Assembly (NCBI RefSeq): GCF_028583425.1 | Contig: NC_072806.1 | Location: 30,054,001-30,118,000 of the forward strand | Length of the DNA: 64,000 nucleotides | Direction: 5' to 3' | From: Eublepharis macularius | Taxonomy: Eukaryota > Chordata > Lepidosauria > Squamata > Eublepharidae | In this document: piece by piece, positions 24,501 to 37,424 of the stretch | Numbering within the stretch: the first letter of the stretch is position 1 | Layout of the letters: the number at the start of each line of letters is the position of its first letter | Made by a program: the position numbers and the translations under genes | The notes under the pieces: model-generated | Seen by the model: the letters and a program-made list of their open reading frames with translations, nothing else | What the model was told of the DNA's origin: nothing | Database searches by the model: none

Positions 24501-25500
24501 TCTCTGAACCCCCAGCCCCCTCCCGTTCATTCCCACATGCTCTTCCGTGGCCCCATTGCTTGGGGATTGCACACACTGTCCGTGTGGTTTTGGATAATCC
24601 CAAAGAGAAACCAGGAAACTCCCTTTAGCCTGGCGGAGGCGTGGCTTCTCTCTCAGCTTCTCTTTCAAGGTTGGCGGGGGGGGGGGACAATATTGTATGA
24701 TGAGGATTGTGCCTGTTTCTGTGGGCCTCCTTCCCACCCACCACTCTTTGGGCTGCCAGCTGTTCTTCCTGGCTGGGCTCCTGCGCCTCGAACAGCTGCC
24801 GACAGGAAGAAATTCAGCCGGCCAAGCTGGAGAAAATTTCAGTTGTTGAACTTCTTTTGATTAAAAGGACGGGAGCCCAGCCAGAAAAACTAGGAGGGGG
24901 GGGTCCTCTTCCCTCATCACTGAGTGATCACATTGAAAATTTAGGGTCTCCCTCGGTCAGAGGATGTGACCTTCCATGAGTTTTACATGTTCAGAGACTG
25001 TCCACCTGAGCACCTGGTGGGGAGGGAAAACAGGGAGGCCGTTGCCAGTTTGGTGTAGTGGTTAAGAGCACGGGACTCTAATCTGGAGAGCCTGTTTTGA
25101 TTCCCCACTTCTCCACTTGAAGCCAGCTGGGTGACCTTGGGTCAGTCAGCTCTCTCAGAGCTCTCTCAGCCCCACCCACCTCACAGGGTGTTTATTGCAG
25201 TGGGGATAATAATGGCATACTTTGTAAACTGCTCTGAGTGGGCATTAAGTTGTCCTGAAAGGCGGTATATAAATTGAATGTTATTATTATTATTATCCAT
25301 GCTGTCCTTGTGGACTTGTCAGAAGCGCAGCACTGCCCACTGTTTGTAACAGGATGTTGGGCTGGATGGACTTCCATCTGTTCCATCAGGGTTAGCTCTA
25401 TATTTTATCTACTATGCCAGTTGCTTGTTGCAGCATAAGTGCTTTATCTGCTTCCTCCTCCCCATCCTGGGTTCTAATCATGCCTCTGCCCCTGCCGCAG
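21582..25500 (+). other. SPECC1: SPECC1 last intron, 3.9 kb
   Basis: Runs from GTAAGT to GCCGCAG. Apart from one SINE (25049-25300), poly-C and poly-T runs, I recognise nothing. The ORFs at 23166-24247 and 24310-24860 are chance frames. Confidence 0.9.
25049..25300 (+). repeat. tRNA-derived SINE (family S1), plus strand
   Basis: GCCAGTTTGGTGTAGTGGTT, then GACTCTAATCTGGAGAGCCT, TGGGTGACCTTGGGTCAGTC and AAACTGCTCTGAGTGGGCAT, ending GGCGGTATATAAATTGAATG and (TTA)n. It sits 200 bp before the last SPECC1 exon. Confidence 0.88.
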
Positions 25501-25590
25501 GAACTCAGCGAGATCATGTACACAGACCGCCCCGACTGGCAGAGCGTAATGCAGTACGTGGCTCAGATTTACAAGTACTTCGAGACCTGA
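25501..25590 (+). CDS. SPECC1: SPECC1 last coding exon: end of the CH domain and stop
   Basis: The terminal exon encodes 29 residues and a TGA stop, in the pieces [18 protein letters not shown] and [11 protein letters not shown]. The acceptor is CCTGCCGCAG|GAA. The ending IYKYFET is shared by both cytospins, while [20 protein letters not shown] fits SPECC1 and differs from the SPECC1L version ([22 protein letters not shown]), as remembered. The five exons give about 173 residues, closing a complete CH domain of roughly 110 residues. Confidence 0.93.
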   Translation, partial: ELSEIMYTDRPDWQSVMQYVAQIYKYFET

Positions 25591-28500
25591 GGCCCTGGAC
25601 CCAGCTAGACGGAAGAGCCAGGCTGCCGGAGGAGGAGGAGGAGGAGGAGGAGATGCCTGAAGAATGCCACGGAAAGCACTCGATCACTTTAAGAGAATCC
25701 CACGCCCACCCCAGGCGGCCCATTTCCCACTCCACAAAGCCCAGCAGACATTTACTGCGGTTTGGTAAAACCCCAGCCCTGTTCTCCAGTTCCACAGCAC
25801 GCCGAAGATCTAGCAGGAGGGTTCTGCTGGGCCTGGGGCAGTCCCCTCCTTGCCCAGCGGTGCCAAAGAGACGCAGCCCAGACGGACTCCCGCATCTCAC
25901 CAGCAGCCACAGCTCCCACAGCTGTTTTCCAAGCCTCTGACTCGCATTCACAGCCCTGCCCCAGAGAGGCCAGCAGCACCCTGAGGGAAGTCTTGTTAAC
26001 TGGCTCCTCTAGGGACACACCTGTGGCAAGCCCCAAACACCCAGTGTGTGTCGGGGGGAGGGTGTCACTCCAGGCTATGTGTAGGTTGGTCCCCTGCCAC
26101 TCTGGAGGGCGATCCATATGGATCTTGACTTTGTAACTACTCCTTTGCAGGTTCAGCTTGGGGGCGGCTGCTTCTGTCTGTGGGCCTTTGCAAGTCTAAG
26201 ATCCACACGTGTTTCCAGCACAGCCTCTCCTGTGGTTCTGCTGGGTCCCCATCGGCTCAGAGGGGGAGGGAGTACTGTGGTCAGCTCTGTTTCACTAGGA
26301 TCTGCAGGGACCCCCTTCTGGATTGATTAGATGTCTGCAGCTAAGCAAGACGGTTGGGAGCTCTTCTGTCTATGGCAGTTGTGTAGAGGGAAGAACATTG
26401 GCAGTGTTGCTTCTGCCCCTGTATCACCACGGAGGCTGCTAAAATTCTGCCTCCTTCATAGCTCTTTCCGGCAGCTGTTAAGCAGAGAGATGGTTTTGTC
26501 CCACGTTGCAGCTGGCGACCGGCGGCTGCAGTGATGGGGGTTAATCGTGGACCAGGCCAGCCCACCCTGCGATTCCTCTGTCTGGATGAGTCTGCAGGCA
26601 GCGGCTGATGCTCCCCATGCTTGCTCATGATTCTGCATATGCGCCAGTGGGCATGAGAAAACGTGTTGGCCAAGTCTGGTGGTGCTGAATATCAGAGAGG
26701 GGTGGGTGCAACGTGGGGGAAGAGGCCGAGGTTTGGATGGTGGCGCGTGCAGCGGAATTGTGGCGAGCCTAATAGGGCCAGTGGCATTTGGCTTGCCGGT
26801 TTTCTGTTCTGCAAAGATTCCTCTAGATAGCTGCTCTGCTTGTAGCTGTGCTGGGGTAATTGTCTTTAGGGATGCCAAATCTTTTTCTGGCAGGGCTCCA
26901 GGTCTTCAATGTGCTGAGCAGGGTACAGTGAAAGCTTCATTCTGCTTGCGGCCATGCAGCCATTGTCAAAGCACGTGAGCCCTGCCAGGAACAGAGTTGA
27001 CAATCCCATCCAACCCCATCATTTGTTCTCCACCAGCAGCAGGTTAATATGTTGGTAATGCTGGCAGATTCCCTCTGGTGAGCCCTGGCAGAGCTGGCTG
27101 GTTGAAGGCTGACGAAGGAGGAGATGGCACTGCACTGGCAATCTCTGTTCTCCCGCTGAGTGAAGTGGCATTATCTTGACACTTCTGGGCAGTGTCCCTG
27201 CCATCCCATGACCAAGCAGGCTTGGGTGGCCTTTCTCTGTGAGTTACAGCGGGGATCGCTGGATGGGAGCTGAGGTCTCCATGGCCAAGTGCACCAGTTT
27301 TCCAAGTGGGTCGCTGTGCAACATTCCTGCATCCCAAAAGGCTGCCACAGAGCCTCCTGAGGCAGCACGTCACACAACACAGTTCACAGAAATATGGTGC
27401 TTGTTCTAGCCGAGTAGAACTTTCTGCATACAGCCCTTCCGTCCTCTCCTCTGAATGAATTCTCGGGTTGCCTCCAAAACGTGGGAGGCAAACCGGGCAG
27501 GGGTACACTAAGTGGGAGAGGTGACCCTTTGCTGTCCCCTGGAGGATGGGAATTCATCCTTGCTGTATTGACAGCTCAAAGGCCTTGTCAGTTGTCCGTC
27601 CCAATGTGACGCCAGGCAGCCAGCTGCAGAAGGCGGTGCATACCAGGGAGGGCAGGTTGCCAGCTCACCTGAAGGTCTTGGCCATGGAGGACCCCCCCCC
27701 CTGCAATTCCACCCGATACCTCTGCCAGGATTGCTTTCAAGTTGGCTTCTTCTCTCTTTCCATACAAAGCTCTTCAGCCCCTTTCAGCAGCTGGCATTTG
27801 GTGGGGAGAAGTTCTCACAGTAGCTCCTGGGTAGCTGTCTGTCTGTGAGGCTGTTTGGATGGAGAAGATGGATGTTTTGATGGGAATCTGTAGACTGCCA
27901 AAAAAATCTTCCATGTAACATTCCGGTTTTGTGGAACGGCTGGTCCTCTGGAGAGGAAGGACTTCCAAGCAGAGCAAAGGAACTTTCAAATGCAAGCGAA
28001 GTTCTCATTAACCAAACAGGTCTAACTTGGGGAGGGACAAGAGATCTCTTCTGGGATTCAAGGAAGGGAGAATTCCTTTCACACCTTGTACGTGGTGGGC
28101 CTGATGTAACTAGCCGTGAGAACTGTATATCAGGATGCAGCAGCCACCCCCTGGCCCACACAGACATGGGTGAAAGGGTGGCTCAGGGCACTGTACACAC
28201 TTTGCCACACTCCCTTCAGATCAGACGGTGCAGAGATCTGAGGCCTGACAGATGCTTCTGAGATGTTTTGCTGGTAAGCTTTTCTCAGCTGTTCAATGCT
28301 GACTCCGTAGGCCTCGCAGCCTCAAAAAGGTGGTTTAGCTGTGTCGTTTTAAGCCCTGTATGAAAAAGTAGAGAAGATGTGAGAGAGTTTGAAGTTGAGA
28401 GGGCCCGAGTGGGCGGTCTGTTCTTGGAAGACCCAGTGCGCATTGTTTTGGAAGTGATGAGAGGGAGGGGAAGTCAGTGAAAGGGCCCTGGAAGGGACTT

Positions 28501-29965
28501 CAGCGGGAAGAATCAGAAGGTTTGTGGGAAGTGGACTTGAGCGTGCTACAGTGTGAGTGGCGAGGCATTCCAGAAGCTGTGAAAGAGGGGCGTGCCTCTT
28601 CCCTGAACGTTCCCCTTTGTTAATAATCATTGAGTTGTCCGCTGGAGTCCAGAGAAATCTTGGAACATTCTCAGAAAATAGGCCTCAGCTTCTTACAGAT
28701 GTTGGGAGGGGGGGGCAATTTCACAACTAACTCTTCCCTTTCCTGAGGCTGCACCCATCTCAGCAGTCCCCTCCGTTCAGTCTCTTTTTCTGACCTCCAG
28801 GGAAACCTCTCATTTTATACTGTCCTTTTTCTTCCCGGTGTTCATTCTGTTGGTGCTTTTCCCCACTCTGCCCCCTCCCCCCCCAGCTCTGACGAGTGGG
28901 AAATCGGAGCAGGTTTTTTCTCCTTGATACGTGAATTTTCTCTTTTGTGCAGACTGAAATACCACCGGATTTCAGCACCACCCTCCCTGTTTCTTCGCTG
29001 GACCAGGGTGTGAACCTTAATTCTCCTCTTATTTCCCTGCCTTTTCTGTCCCCCACCTAAAATACGGGCTTAACTCTCACGAGCATCTCCAGCCCCTCCT
29101 GCTCCCTTTCCCGCTGCTTCTGCTAGCTCAAGAGAAAGACTTGCTGTGGGATGCCCCATGGACACAAAGCCGGGCGTGACGATGGCCCAGGACGACCCTG
29201 TGGTGTCTCCTGTCCTCCAGGAGGCCTCTCCCAAACTTCCAGCAGGTTGTCAAAGGGAGAGGTCTGGAAGGAGACACCCCGGAAGAATTGCACACTCACG
29301 AAACACCTTTTGGATGACTGCACAGACTGCCTCTGAATAGAACAGCTCTGCAAGGTGATGCGGAAAGCAAATCTCATTCCCAGGCTACTCCATTAAGCTG
29401 TCTGAAAGTCCCACACGTGCATTCAGAAGAAGAGCTCTGGATCTCGCTACTAGAACTTGCCATGTCCCGTATTTGTAGGTATCACCAGGTGCTAAAGACG
29501 TTCCCCAGATACCACCTGTTGCCACTGGCTGCATTTCTTTCTGACTTCCTCCACCGCAGCAGCAAGTAAAGGCCAAGTCGATGGTTGTTGGGGGTTTTCC
29601 GGGCTGTCGTCCTCTTCTCTGACATTGCGGGGAGGCACTAACATTTTCTTAGTTTTTCCTCCTCTTTTTTAAAACTTGCACATGTGCCAACATCTGCCAG
29701 GCTTGATGATTCATGTTTCAGTTTGCTTTTTAACTGGACACCGGCTGGAAGGTTTGCCGCCGGTGCAAACTGTCAAGAGCCGGCATCTCGTCAGAGTGAC
29801 TCCCATCTTAATTTATACCAAGAGCACATTAGAATGCACATGCGCTACTCGGGCGTTTCTAGAGTTTGGTCATGTCATGACAAAGTTTTATTTAAAAAAG
29901 GTTAATGTCGAAGCACTCGATGCAGGGTCTGCATAATATTTCTAATAAATGCTTTTTATTTCTCG
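25591..29965 (+). other. SPECC1: Probable SPECC1 3'UTR
   Basis: From the TGA at 25588-25590 to just after the AATAAA at 29944. I recognise no transposable element in these 4.4 kb, unlike the flanks, and noticed no earlier AATAAA. A GAG-repeat run occurs at 25627-25651. Several ORFs over 100 codons on both strands lack family similarity. The true end needs transcript data. Confidence 0.55.
29944..29949 (+). terminator. SPECC1: Candidate SPECC1 poly(A) signal
   Basis: AATAAA, followed about 30 bases later by the T/G-rich TGCTTGTGTTCCTTTGGGG, a plausible downstream element. Confidence 0.55.
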
Positions 29966-30574
29966 GGCGGCCTGCTTGTGTTCCTTTGGGGCATATCCTT
30001 TATCACATCACTCACAAAGCATAAAAGGGGACAGCCAAACACCCCAGAAGTCTCCTGGCTTTTCTGGCTCAGCAGGACCCGTTGCTAACCCAAACTTCCT
30101 GTATATGACCACTTAATATTTTTACTGCTGTGTCTCTGTTCTCCTCCTCCCTCTCTCCTCTTATCCCTTCCTGCTCATCTTTCCCTCCTCCTTTCTCCCT
30201 CTGATCTCTCTCACCCATGCTGATGACTGAGGAGGGGGGATAGGCTTACCCTACTTGAGACCGTGGGTGGACAGTTCCCATTTGGAAAGTTCTTTTGCAT
30301 TAAAAAAATCCTGCAACGAGAAAATTAGCACAGTAAAATAACAAGTTCCCCTCCCCCTTGTTTTTCTGTGCTGGCTTTCTATTTGCAGGGAGATTTTAGT
30401 ATTAGGAGAGGTTCCAACTTGTGGACATGATCCTCCACTTCTCATCTGGATTGATGCTGTCTATTCCACCACCTTAAATTTCTGCCCCTCCTCATTTTCC
30501 TACAGGTCTTTGTCTTGTGCAAAACTTCTGCTTGCGGAGAATTTTAAAAATTAGTCATTTAAAACCCGCAAGAT

Positions 30575-30660
30575 TTGAGTCCAGCGGCACCTTAGAGACC
30601 AACAAGATTTTCAGAGTGTAAGCTTTTGAGCATCCGAGCTCCTTGCTTCACTGGTGAGAG
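30575..30660 (+). repeat. Penelope-like trailer fragment
   Basis: GAGTCCAGCGGCACCTTAGA and CCAACAAGATTTTCAGAGTG, then TAAGCTTTTGAGCATCCGAG. A widespread reptile trailer; short and old. Confidence 0.6.
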
Positions 30661-31494
30661 GTGCCTTCCAAGAGATTTCACGGTGACCCTCGCTGGATTC
30701 TGTGGGGCAAGCTGGGACACGGAGAGGAGAAAGGGTCAGACCTGCCCCCACTGAGACTGCTGGGGCAAAGGGCATATGAAGCTGCCCTCGATCCATAAAC
30801 CGCTGCAGTTTAAGGACAAAACTTGACATGCAGTGGGGCCCTCCTCGAACCACCTCCTCTGGTGCATACTGATGGTTTCTTCTGGGTAGGCTTCTGACCG
30901 ACTGGACCATCCACCCCTGTGTGTGTGTGTCTCTCTTGCTATGTCTGCAACTCTGGCATAATCCTGAAAGGTCACTCGCCGTGGAGGAAAGCAAGCAAGA
31001 TTCTCGGTGGCTGGGAACGCCCTGAGGTGAAAACAGGCTTTGCCGGTTTGGGGTCATGCTTGGGGGTCAAACTAGAGCTGGGAAAGCCCAAGTTTGAATC
31101 TCCACTCTTCCATGACACTCGGCTGACTTTGGGCCAGAGCTGCCTCACAGAGCCATGTAGCATGTCTCAGTTCTACAGAGGTTCCACAGAAAAAGATGTT
31201 AGCTTCTCCCCGCTCCCCCCCCCAATTATTTTTGTCAGGCAGATTGACTGTTCTTGGTTGGGGGCAAGGAGTTTAGTGGTAACATATCTACTTTCTCTTT
31301 TAATGCGACGGTTCAGCTCTGGAATATGAAATAAGAACCAAAGTGTATCTGGGCGCATGCAGAGCGCCTCTTTTATGTTTTTAAACTGCAACTCAGCCCA
31401 GTGTCTGAGATTAGGGGGACAGCCTTAAAATACAGAAGGTGTAGCTGGTAGGAGTCGTGTCCCTGCCCCCCAATCTTTGCAAATTAGCTGCTTT

Positions 31495-31665
31495 AGTGGT
31501 TAGAACGGCCAGAGATACCTGGGTTCAAATTGCTGTTCGAACATGAAGCTGATTTGGGGCTGATATCCCCACCCTACCCTCACAGATGTGTTGTGATTAT
31601 GAAACCTCAGTTCCTTGGTGGGAAGGTCAATAAAAATGTTTGTGGGTGTTACAGAGAGAGAGAGA
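31495..31665 (+). repeat. Diverged tRNA-derived SINE plus (GA)n
   Basis: TAGTGGTTAGAACGGCCAGA, then TACCTGGGTTCAAATTGCTG (A- and B-box-like), ending near a GA dinucleotide run at 31652-31670. Confidence 0.6.
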
Positions 31666-32754
31666 GAGAGAGCACGCTCCACCTTGCTCTGTAGTTCCGC
31701 CTCCAAGGGAATGCCCATTGCATGCCTAAGGAACATTTATCAAGCTGGAAAAAGCTGACACCTCCCTCGGACCTGATCCCATGTCCTGTACAGGCCCAGC
31801 TTTCCCTGACATCTGCTCTGTGGGGGATTCTATCATATCGCCTTAAACCCCAAGGATCCTTGGAGGAAACAGACCCCTCCTCCACACTCACTGCCCCCCC
31901 CCATTTTGCTAGTCTAGGGGTGGCTCCATGCAAGACGAGCGTAACACCATCACACCCTCTTTCCTACACACATTTAGGAGTTATTAATCTGCAGTTCTTT
32001 CCTTGTCCTGTTTTGTCTCGGAGCTGATTTATTGCAAAGTTAGAGGGGGAGGGATAAAAGTGTAGCTCTGGTGTGTGTGGACACTGTCTTTGTGCTACTA
32101 TTTTGCCATCTCAGAGTGGCATGTGGGTTGGTGGCATGATGAGAATGTATCCTTCTGTTTGGTAGCTTTCAAACTGCTTGGCACAGTTACCTTTTTTGAA
32201 TTTTTTGAAATTGGTGCTGTTGCCATTAAGATTGGCACCATTTCTATTTCTGGCCTGTTTCCTGTGCGATGCCTCCTGAGGGAATCAATGGGCAAGGTGT
32301 GTCCGGGCAGCATAAAGAGGTTTTGGGGCCTTCTTGACATTTGGAAAGGGGAGAAAATTCAGCAGTAACTCCTAAACAGTCACGAGTGTGCTATGGATCC
32401 CTTTCAGTGTATCATTGAGAGTGTATATGCACGGGGTCATACGAGGACTCCTGGGAAGTGCCACACTAAAGCAAAAGTGCTGTATCTGGATTACAACAAC
32501 TGCAAATGTACACCCTAAAGTTATGGAATCCATGAGAGGGAAAAAATAGACGGGGTGGGTGGTCGTAGTCATAGTCATATGGAATAATAAAGGCCTTCCT
32601 CTGCCAATGTCTGAACAGAAAGCGAAGTGGATTTATGATCGTGAGTAAAGTCCCGCAAGAGAGATTATTTCAATTGCACAATATCCACCAATGTGAGGTC
32701 CTCCATTATGTTTCTTCTTGCAGCTGATGCCGGAGCAGCAAGAGCTTTTTGACC

Positions 32755-32850
32755 GCAGAGAAGTCCAGTGACATCTTAAAGACTACATTTGTTCCCACGA
32801 AAGCTTTCCTGAGTCAGAACGCATTGAATCATGCACTGAAGCGTCCATCC
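32755..32850 (+). repeat. Penelope-like trailer fragment
   Basis: GAAGTCCAGTGACATCTTAA, then GTTCCCACGAAAGCTTTCCT; same trailer type as 4888-5000 and 30575-30660. Confidence 0.5.
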
Positions 32851-33198
32851 ATTAAGCAGATACAGTTCTACTTAATGCGCTGTGCATTCGATGGAGTCGT
32901 CTCGGCAGCCTAGCGTGCCTTCTCATCTGGAATCGCCCACTTTTTTTTTTGCACAGGATGAGGCCAGTGTGAAATTGCTCAGGGTATACCAGCCACTCTC
33001 CCAATAGTTCCCGGTCACACTTTTGTGTGACTATATTTGTAGAAATGCTTTTCTGTGGATTTGGCACTCATTTCGTTTTACCAAAGGGGGAGAGAACAAG
33101 AGGTTGAAAGATATGGGCAAAAGTTGAGGCGGTGCGAACTGACAATGTTCTTTTGGTGCCTAAAGCCTGTTTCTGATGAAAAGAGGAAATGGCCTGTG

Positions 33199-33459
33199 CA
33201 GGGCTTTTTTTTCTGGGAAAAGAGGTGGTAGAACTCAGTGGGTTGCCCTTGGAGAAAATGGTCACATGGCTGGTGGCCACGCACCCTGATCTCCAGACAG
33301 AGGGGAGTTTGGATTGCCCTCTGCGCTGCTCAGTGGCGCGGAGGGCAATCTAAACTCCCCTCTGTCTGGAGATCAGGGGGCGGGGCCACCAGCCATGTGA
33401 CCATTTTCAAGAGGTTCCGGAACTCCGTTCCCCCGCCTTCCAGCTGAAAAAAAGCCCTG
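33199..33459. repeat. hAT-like palindromic MITE, family E, copy 1
   Basis: Starts CAGGGCTTTTTTTTCTGGGA and ends GCTGAAAAAAAGCCCTG. An 8-bp target duplication is visible, ggcctgtg before and agcctgtg after (7 of 8). Internal arms pair around AAACTCCCCTCTGTCTGGAG. The ends and the 8-bp duplication suggest the hAT superfamily. Confidence 0.9.
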
Positions 33460-35814
33460 AGCCTGTGAGAGGGAACACCTGGCCCAGCCCAGCATGTCAC
33501 CTGGGGAGCTGCAGAAAGAGCCGTCCCCTCCCAGAAGTTCCCTGTTCTCTTCTCTTGATCATTCAAGCTTTAAAATCTGCTTCTGGCCTTTTCCTGCAGA
33601 GCAGACTTCATTGACGTTCAGTATTCAAAGGTAGCATGGATTGGTAACTCAGGTTTGGTAGACCCTTGCGCTGATTTGGGGGCGTTTCTCTTGGTCTTCG
33701 ATTGGGGAGATTGAATTCATATTCATCCCCTCAACTATGAACCTCACAGGGTGACTTGTTCTCTCCCAGCTCGCCTCTAGCACTGCTACAAGATTTCACA
33801 TCCCTGCTGTTTTTGCTGTCGCTTTTTCCTTGAGCACAGCAAAACTCTTCGTATTTTTGCACCCATTTCCTCTTCCCTTTGGGTCCAATTTTTCCAGTTA
33901 AATTAGCAAAATTTTTGCATAAAATTGCTGCAAAATCGGCATTTAGATGCTGTAAAAGAAAAAAAAAGATTGGGAACACCAGCAAGGAAAATGGGTGAAA
34001 TAGAATTGGCTTATGACAACATTGTATGTGAACAGAAGAAGGGGCGTGCATTTTTACATATCTACCAAAGGAGGGGAGGGGTTTACTGGGGAGATCAATT
34101 GGATCGAAAGGAGCCTCTTTGGAGGAACAGCAGGGTGTTGAAACACCCCCTCTAAGGAGGGGCAGTGATGGTTTCCAGGCGGAGGTGTCAATCTCTGGTG
34201 CTTTGTGTTCAAGGAATGATTAAGTGACTCAGCATTTTTTAGCTGCTTGGACAGGTTAGATTCCAATCCACAATGGGGTAGATGGCCTGGAAGCCAGAAT
34301 GTCTTGGCAGGAGTTGTCGCTTACATAAACTGCTGGTTTGCCTGTTCTCGCCAGACTTGTAGAAAGAGGCGGAGCAGTTACATTTCAATGGCATTCTTTT
34401 GGGCGCTAGAAAAAAACTGCACGGTGGCTATGGGGTGTGGTCCAGGAAGGTATGTCTTTGCTTTGTTGTGGAGAAGAACTCTCGGATCTAGGCACCTGAC
34501 GATAAGCCTGCTGTTTGTACAGCTTCTGATGTGACCTCTGCCCACCCCAACAGGAGAAGCGTGCTCCCCAACCTTTAACCCACAACAGATAGGATTGTCA
34601 GTGTGCCAGAAGAGGAGAAGGCTTACTAGACATAAGACTACCTGTTGCAACTCTGCATATTGATCTCTGTAGCCACACGTTTGCAATCAGCTTCCAATGG
34701 TTTATGTGATCGTTGCACTGGATGTGACTGGCAAATACAATTGCCTGTTGCTTCCTGGCATAGATCACTGATCCTGCTTCCTTCAGCCAGACTCTACTAG
34801 GAACATTCGTTCTTACACTACTAGGGTGTAATTCTGTTTCCTTTCTGCAATGGGTGTGAGTGGAGGACCTAGCCCCACCCCACCCCAAGAGAATTACTCC
34901 CCATTGGTGAAGGCTGCCTGTTACATCTCTGTGCTGGGCATGCATCCTTCCAAGCACATGGCATGCCCAGAATAATGACTCGGGGAGAGAGACAGTCGAG
35001 GCGAGAAACTTCCCAAAATTTCAACAGCATCGTGTGTGTTTTGAGACGACCGACATGTTCACAAGCACAGTCCACTTGCCGCTCTTGCAAAAAACCAAGC
35101 ACAGCCTTGGTCTTTTAGGCCACGGTGCCAGGCTTGTCACATGCCTATTTAGTGGTTGGCGCCGAGTCTGTTAATAAACCACCTTGGCTGAGCAATGCCG
35201 CGTGGCCCTCCCTCCCTGCAATGTTGCTGTAAACTTTTTACTTGCACCAGCCTGGTTGCCTTTGTACTCCACTGTGGGATTGTTTTTCAAACAAGAATGA
35301 CGAGGAGCAAACGTAACCTGCAGGCCCGGTTTGGGTGGTGGTTTTATTTTTCTAAGTCTTAAAAATAGATGGTAGCGCCCAGAGTGGTGTATCCTCTTGG
35401 CATCTGCGTGGCCCAGAGGGAGCCGGCTGTTGCCATCCATGGCCAGCCGCTGGAGGAGCTGTCCCTGCCGCCACCTCTCAGCGCCTTTCCTGACAAACTG
35501 GAATGCAATTGACTTTGAAAGCAGAGCTCCCGCGATGCCCATAAAGAGTCAGTTAGCAAGAATGACAGGAAAAGGGCATGTCCAGTAATGGAACTGGTGT
35601 ATTGCATCTGAAAGCACTGGGGGGAAATTATTCTCAAGGAGGAAGAGAGGAACCCAAAGAAAGCCCAGCTGGGTACATCCAGTCCTGGCAGTGACCAAGC
35701 AAATGCTTCTGGGAAGCCCACAAACAGATTGCTACGGGCACAACCATTCCCTGCATCACAGGGGCTCCATTTGTGGCTGTCATGGCCAGTGGCACTTACC
35801 AGACGCAAGGATGG

Positions 35815-35876
35815 CCTTGCAAGATCAGACCAAGAGCTCTCTAACCCAGCACCCTGTTTCTAACAATAGCCCTGCA
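35815..35876 (-). repeat. CR1 fragment
   Basis: CAAGATCAGACCAAGAGCTC and AACCCAGCACCCTGTTTCTA, a short reversed CR1 3' piece just left of the MITE. Confidence 0.5.
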
Positions 35877-35884
35877 AATAACAA

Positions 35885-36186
35885 CGGGGCTTTTTTTCAG
35901 CTGGAACACGGGGGAACGGAGTTCCGGCACCTCTTGAAAATGGTCACATGGCTGGTGGCCCCACCCCCTAATCTCCAGACAGAGGGGAGTTTAGACAATC
36001 TAAACTCCCCTCTGTCTGGAGATTAGGAGGTGGGGCCACCAGCCATGTGACCATTTTCACCGAGGGCGATTTAAACCTTTAAAAACAACCCCCTTGTTCC
36101 AGATGACCCAAAGTGATGTCATTGTGTCATCCTGTGCTGGCAACCCACTGAGTTCCACCACCTCTTTTCCCAGAAAAAAAGCCCTG
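35885..36186. repeat. hAT-like palindromic MITE, family E, copy 2
   Basis: 302 bp, opposite orientation to copy 1: begins CGGGGCTTTTTTTCAGCTGG and ends CCCAGAAAAAAAGCCCTG. A perfect 8-bp target duplication, aataacaa, lies at 35877-35884 and 36187-36194. The duplicated bases look like the AAT/AAC tail of the adjacent SINE. Confidence 0.93.
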
Positions 36187-36415
36187 AATAACAACAACAG
36201 CGCTTATATACCACTCTTCTAGACAGATTAGTGCCCCACTCAGATTGGTGAGCAATCAATGTTGTTGTTATCCCCACAATGCAGCTGGGGAGCTGGGGCT
36301 GAGAGGAGTGGCTTACCCAAGGCCACCTGGTGAGCTCATGGCAGAAGTGGGATTCAAACCAGCAGAGTGCTGATTTGCAGCCAAACCACTTAACCACTGT
36401 GCTACAGCAGGTCTC
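36187..36415 (-). repeat. tRNA-derived SINE, minus strand
   Basis: Tail AATAACAACAACAGCGCTTA at the left, then GGCTTACCCAAGGCCACCTG and GGATTCAAACCAGCAGAGTG, with the head AACCACTTAACCACTGTGCT at the right. Confidence 0.78.
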
Positions 36416-36424
36416 TTGGTCTAG

Positions 36425-36570
36425 CAAGGTCAGTATTATCTCCTCAGCTGGGCAGCTGCTCTCCAGGGTCTGTCTGATCATTTTAACTGGAAATCCTGCT
36501 GGGGAATGGAGCCTGGGACCTCTGGCATCAAAACAGATACCACTGGTACCCACAGCCCCTCCCCCTGAAC
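36425..36570 (-). repeat. S2 SINE fragment, minus strand
   Basis: GGTCAGTATTATCTCCTCAG, then AACTGGAAATCCTGCTGGGG and GGAGCCTGGGACCTCTGGCA. It shows the uninterrupted order of the pieces that are split at 18033-18956. Confidence 0.6.
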
Positions 36571-37424
36571 ACTGTAGCCTGCTGATACCTTCCAGAATTG
36601 CCATACTCTGAGATTGACTGTGTCTGCATGGGGAGGTTCTGTTTACCTCTCTTTACTACTCTCTTCTGTGTCCAGTTTCCCACTAGCTGGGGCTGTCAGG
36701 TTTGGATGCCAACTAATGACTCTTTTCCAGCACAAGATTCAAAGGTCTAACACCCCCTAGCCTTGTGTCTCAATTTGAAAATGAGCTAATTTTACAATTT
36801 CACTGTCAGGCATAAAACGCCCACCCCATGTCACCGTGCATGCTCTGACAGACCTCCAAGCGGAAGCCATGTTTTGGTGGCCACACCGAGAGGTGTTTCT
36901 CTTGGTGAGTCATAATTGTGACTGTTTGTGAGGCTGTATTTCCCCCCCTTGGGGCCTGTGAGGTTCTGCTGGTTCTACAGAGGAAAGCCACCCTGGTGAG
37001 AACAAGACAGTCTCAAAAGAAGCCAGGATTTTCTAGCAGCAACGATTCCCCAGAAAGAGCTGCAGGGGAGAAGAGAACCTCTTTCACTTATATGCTTGGC
37101 TCTACTAAGTTGAGTCTGCTCCCCCAAGGCCTTTTGGGAAATATAATCTTGTATCGAACTCACACAGAGATGCAATAGTAGGTGGACTCTCTGAGGTCAC
37201 TGCCTAGCAAAAAACTGCAAGACTGCTCAACTTAATCTGCATAAATGAGCATTCTGATGCAAATAGCGAAGATCAGTTACGTAGTTCTAGACTCTGGGCA
37301 AAACAATCTAGAGCCCAGTCGCAGGTTGGGTCCTGGAAGCATCCCAGGAATTAGCCACGCCCAACTCAGCAGCAGAGACAAGTATAAGGCCACCTAACCT
37401 ACTTCACAGGGTAGGATAGAGGGC

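Noticed and set aside
25049-25130. A functional tRNA gene
   Set aside because: The A- and B-box motifs belong to SINE heads with a shared body and tail in several copies.
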